Shown here piece by piece: positions 63,209-64,000 of a stretch of DNA of 64,000 nucleotides. Made by a program: the position numbers and the translations under genes. This DNA comes from G965230615 sp965230615 (GTDB lineage Bacteria > Pseudomonadota > Gammaproteobacteria > HTCC5015). The notes beneath the pieces are model-generated. The model saw nothing but the letters and a program-made list of their open reading frames with translations, was not told the DNA's origin and did no database searches. How positions within the stretch are numbered: the stretch's first letter is position 1; every line of letters starts with the position of its first letter. The stretch lies in contig OZ246012.1 in NCBI GenBank assembly GCA_965230615.1, positions 3,968,001-4,032,000 on the forward strand. Reading direction: 5' to 3'.

Positions 63209-63393
63209 CGATAGATGTACTAAGATAAACAATCAAATCTGTTATTGAAAATAGCAAAGTGGACAGCTATGATATTGGAAAACGATAAAGGGCTAATAAG
63301 GTAAAACGATGATTCCGTTGGAAAACTCAACTTTTTCACAGCGACCGCTATAACATATTATCAGGCAAGCTGTCTGCTATCCCCCTGTTATGC
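63066..63393. repeat. cassette-length repeat, copy 2
   Basis: Second copy of the repeat at 54204-54534. The 63201-63393 part matches copy 1 at about 90% by hand (roughly 18 differences). It ends with attC site 17. Confidence 0.85.
63347..63393 (+). other. attC-like site 17 (end of repeat copy 2)
   Basis: CTATAAC (63348-63354) and GTTATGC (63387-63393) with the same CAGGC-AAGCT-GTCTG hairpin as attC 1. Confidence 0.62.
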
Positions 63394-63426
63394 GCATGTT
63401 AGAAATAGTGCCAAAGGACAAAGAAT

Positions 63427-63963
63427 ATGAAATTTTCATTGTTCAGTGAATCTAAATCTCAAAAAGTAACCGACCTTTTCAAAAGAGTATTCTCTGCATC
63501 AGAAGGAGAAGCAGAAGGCCAAGTGATTTTTGATTTTGTTTCAAAACTAATTGCTACCACCAAGCCACAAGACTTGATTGGTTGCATTGCAGAAGAAAAC
63601 GAGATTATTGATGGGTGCATATTCTTCAGTCGTTTTATTGTGCCTAGTGGACAAGTTGCATTCATTTTATCGCCGGTTGCTGTTTCAATAGATATTCAAG
63701 GTAAGGGTATCGGTCAAAAGCTAATCCAATATGGCTTAGATCACCTTAGGTCTTTAAATGTAAATTTGGTTTTCACGTACGGCGACCCAAGCTTTTATTC
63801 TAAAACTGGCTTCGAGCAAATCAGCGAAGTTGTAGTAAAAGCGCCGTGTCCACTTAGCCAGCCAATCGGGTGGCTTGCGCAATCACTTGATGGTAATGAA
63901 ATACAGGCAATGGCAGGCTCGACTCAGTGTGTAGAGGCATTAAATGACCCAAGTCTATGGTAG
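63427..63963 (+). CDS. GNAT N-acetyltransferase (cassette)
   Basis: A 178-residue GNAT-fold protein of the YhbS type. The acetyl-CoA pyrophosphate loop is SIDIQGKGIGQKLIQYGLDHLRSL (QGKGIG), preceded by VAFILSPVAVS. VFTYGDPSFYSKTGFEQISEV is the usual closing GDPxFYxKxGF motif. The acceptor is unknown. ATG 63427 follows AAGGA (63415-63419). Its attC starts 5 bases after the stop. Confidence 0.9.
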   Translation: MKFSLFSESKSQKVTDLFKRVFSASEGEAEGQVIFDFVSKLIATTKPQDLIGCIAEENEIIDGCIFFSRFIVPSGQVAFILSPVAVSIDIQGKGIGQKLIQYGLDHLRSLNVNLVFTYGDPSFYSKTGFEQISEVVVKAPCPLSQPIGWLAQSLDGNEIQAMAGSTQCVEALNDPSLW

Positions 63964-63967
63964 CAAA

Positions 63968-64000
63968 GCACATAACAAGCGCAGGCAAAATCCCACACTT
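63968..64000 (+). other. attC site 18, cut by the window edge
   Basis: CATAAC (63971-63976) after the GNAT gene opens an attC whose R' lies beyond base 64000. The array therefore continues to the right. Confidence 0.75.

Overview
The window is a chromosomal segment of a gammaproteobacterium, probably marine or algae-associated. Signs of this are a class II xylose isomerase operon beside secreted GH26-like enzymes, a flagellar sigma-28 promoter, a sigma-54-driven PEP-CTERM protein, SOS-type LexA boxes and a long integron cassette array. No rRNA, tRNA, CRISPR array, insertion sequence or prophage was seen. The species cannot be named from the sequence alone.

Layout. 1-3854 (minus): most of the helicase Lhr, cut by the left edge. 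4.0-13.6 kb: small hypothetical and lipoprotein genes, a SYLF-domain lipoprotein, transketolase, a DUF924 protein and a quinone-oxidoreductase-like enzyme. 13.9-15.8 kb: a secreted beta-helix protein. 15.9-17.2 kb: a decay zone with a twice-broken SDR gene and a MarR-like remnant, then a peroxiredoxin-like gene. 17.9-23.1 kb: the xylose block (xylB, xylA, an aldose epimerase and a divergent LacI-type regulator with a 20-bp perfect palindrome between). 23.5-28.0 kb: two GH26-like enzymes resembling beta-1,3-xylanases. One carries duplicated binding-type modules joined by polyproline. The other is a lipoprotein broken by a frameshift. Together with the xylose genes this suggests a xylan-to-xylose locus, possibly for algal beta-1,3-xylan.

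28-45 kb holds housekeeping and accessory genes: exonuclease I, TrhO, an SH3/M48 pair, a tiny rod-like protein under a sigma-28 promoter, an eIF2B-like protein, and a four-gene operon (GT2, nucleosidase-like, SPL-like radical SAM, SDR). It continues with an SRPBCC-dienelactone hydrolase fusion, a DUF748 protein, lexA with a PA0069-type radical SAM gene, a DksA-like protein and a PEP-CTERM protein behind a near-consensus sigma-54 promoter. 45-54 kb: Uup, a TM2 protein, a B12-binding radical SAM protein, an exported repair cluster (MsrB, MsrA, lipoprotein Nudix), a DUF3047 lipoprotein, the methionine-salvage genes mtnB-mtnD-mtnC, and a zinc-ribbon protein.

54.1-64.0 kb is an integron cassette array: about 18 attC-like sites, nearly all genes on the plus strand, one gene per cassette, little or no promoter space. 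No integrase gene is visible at its 5' end. Cassettes include a FosA-family enzyme with all expected active-site residues, a HExxH protein, a HEPN-like protein, a DUF6959 protein, a methyltransferase, a LysE-type exporter and a GNAT acetyltransferase. Two copies of a roughly 330-bp cassette carrying a decayed minus-strand gene lie about 8.9 kb apart. Their non-coding part is about 90% identical by hand alignment and better conserved than the coding remnant.
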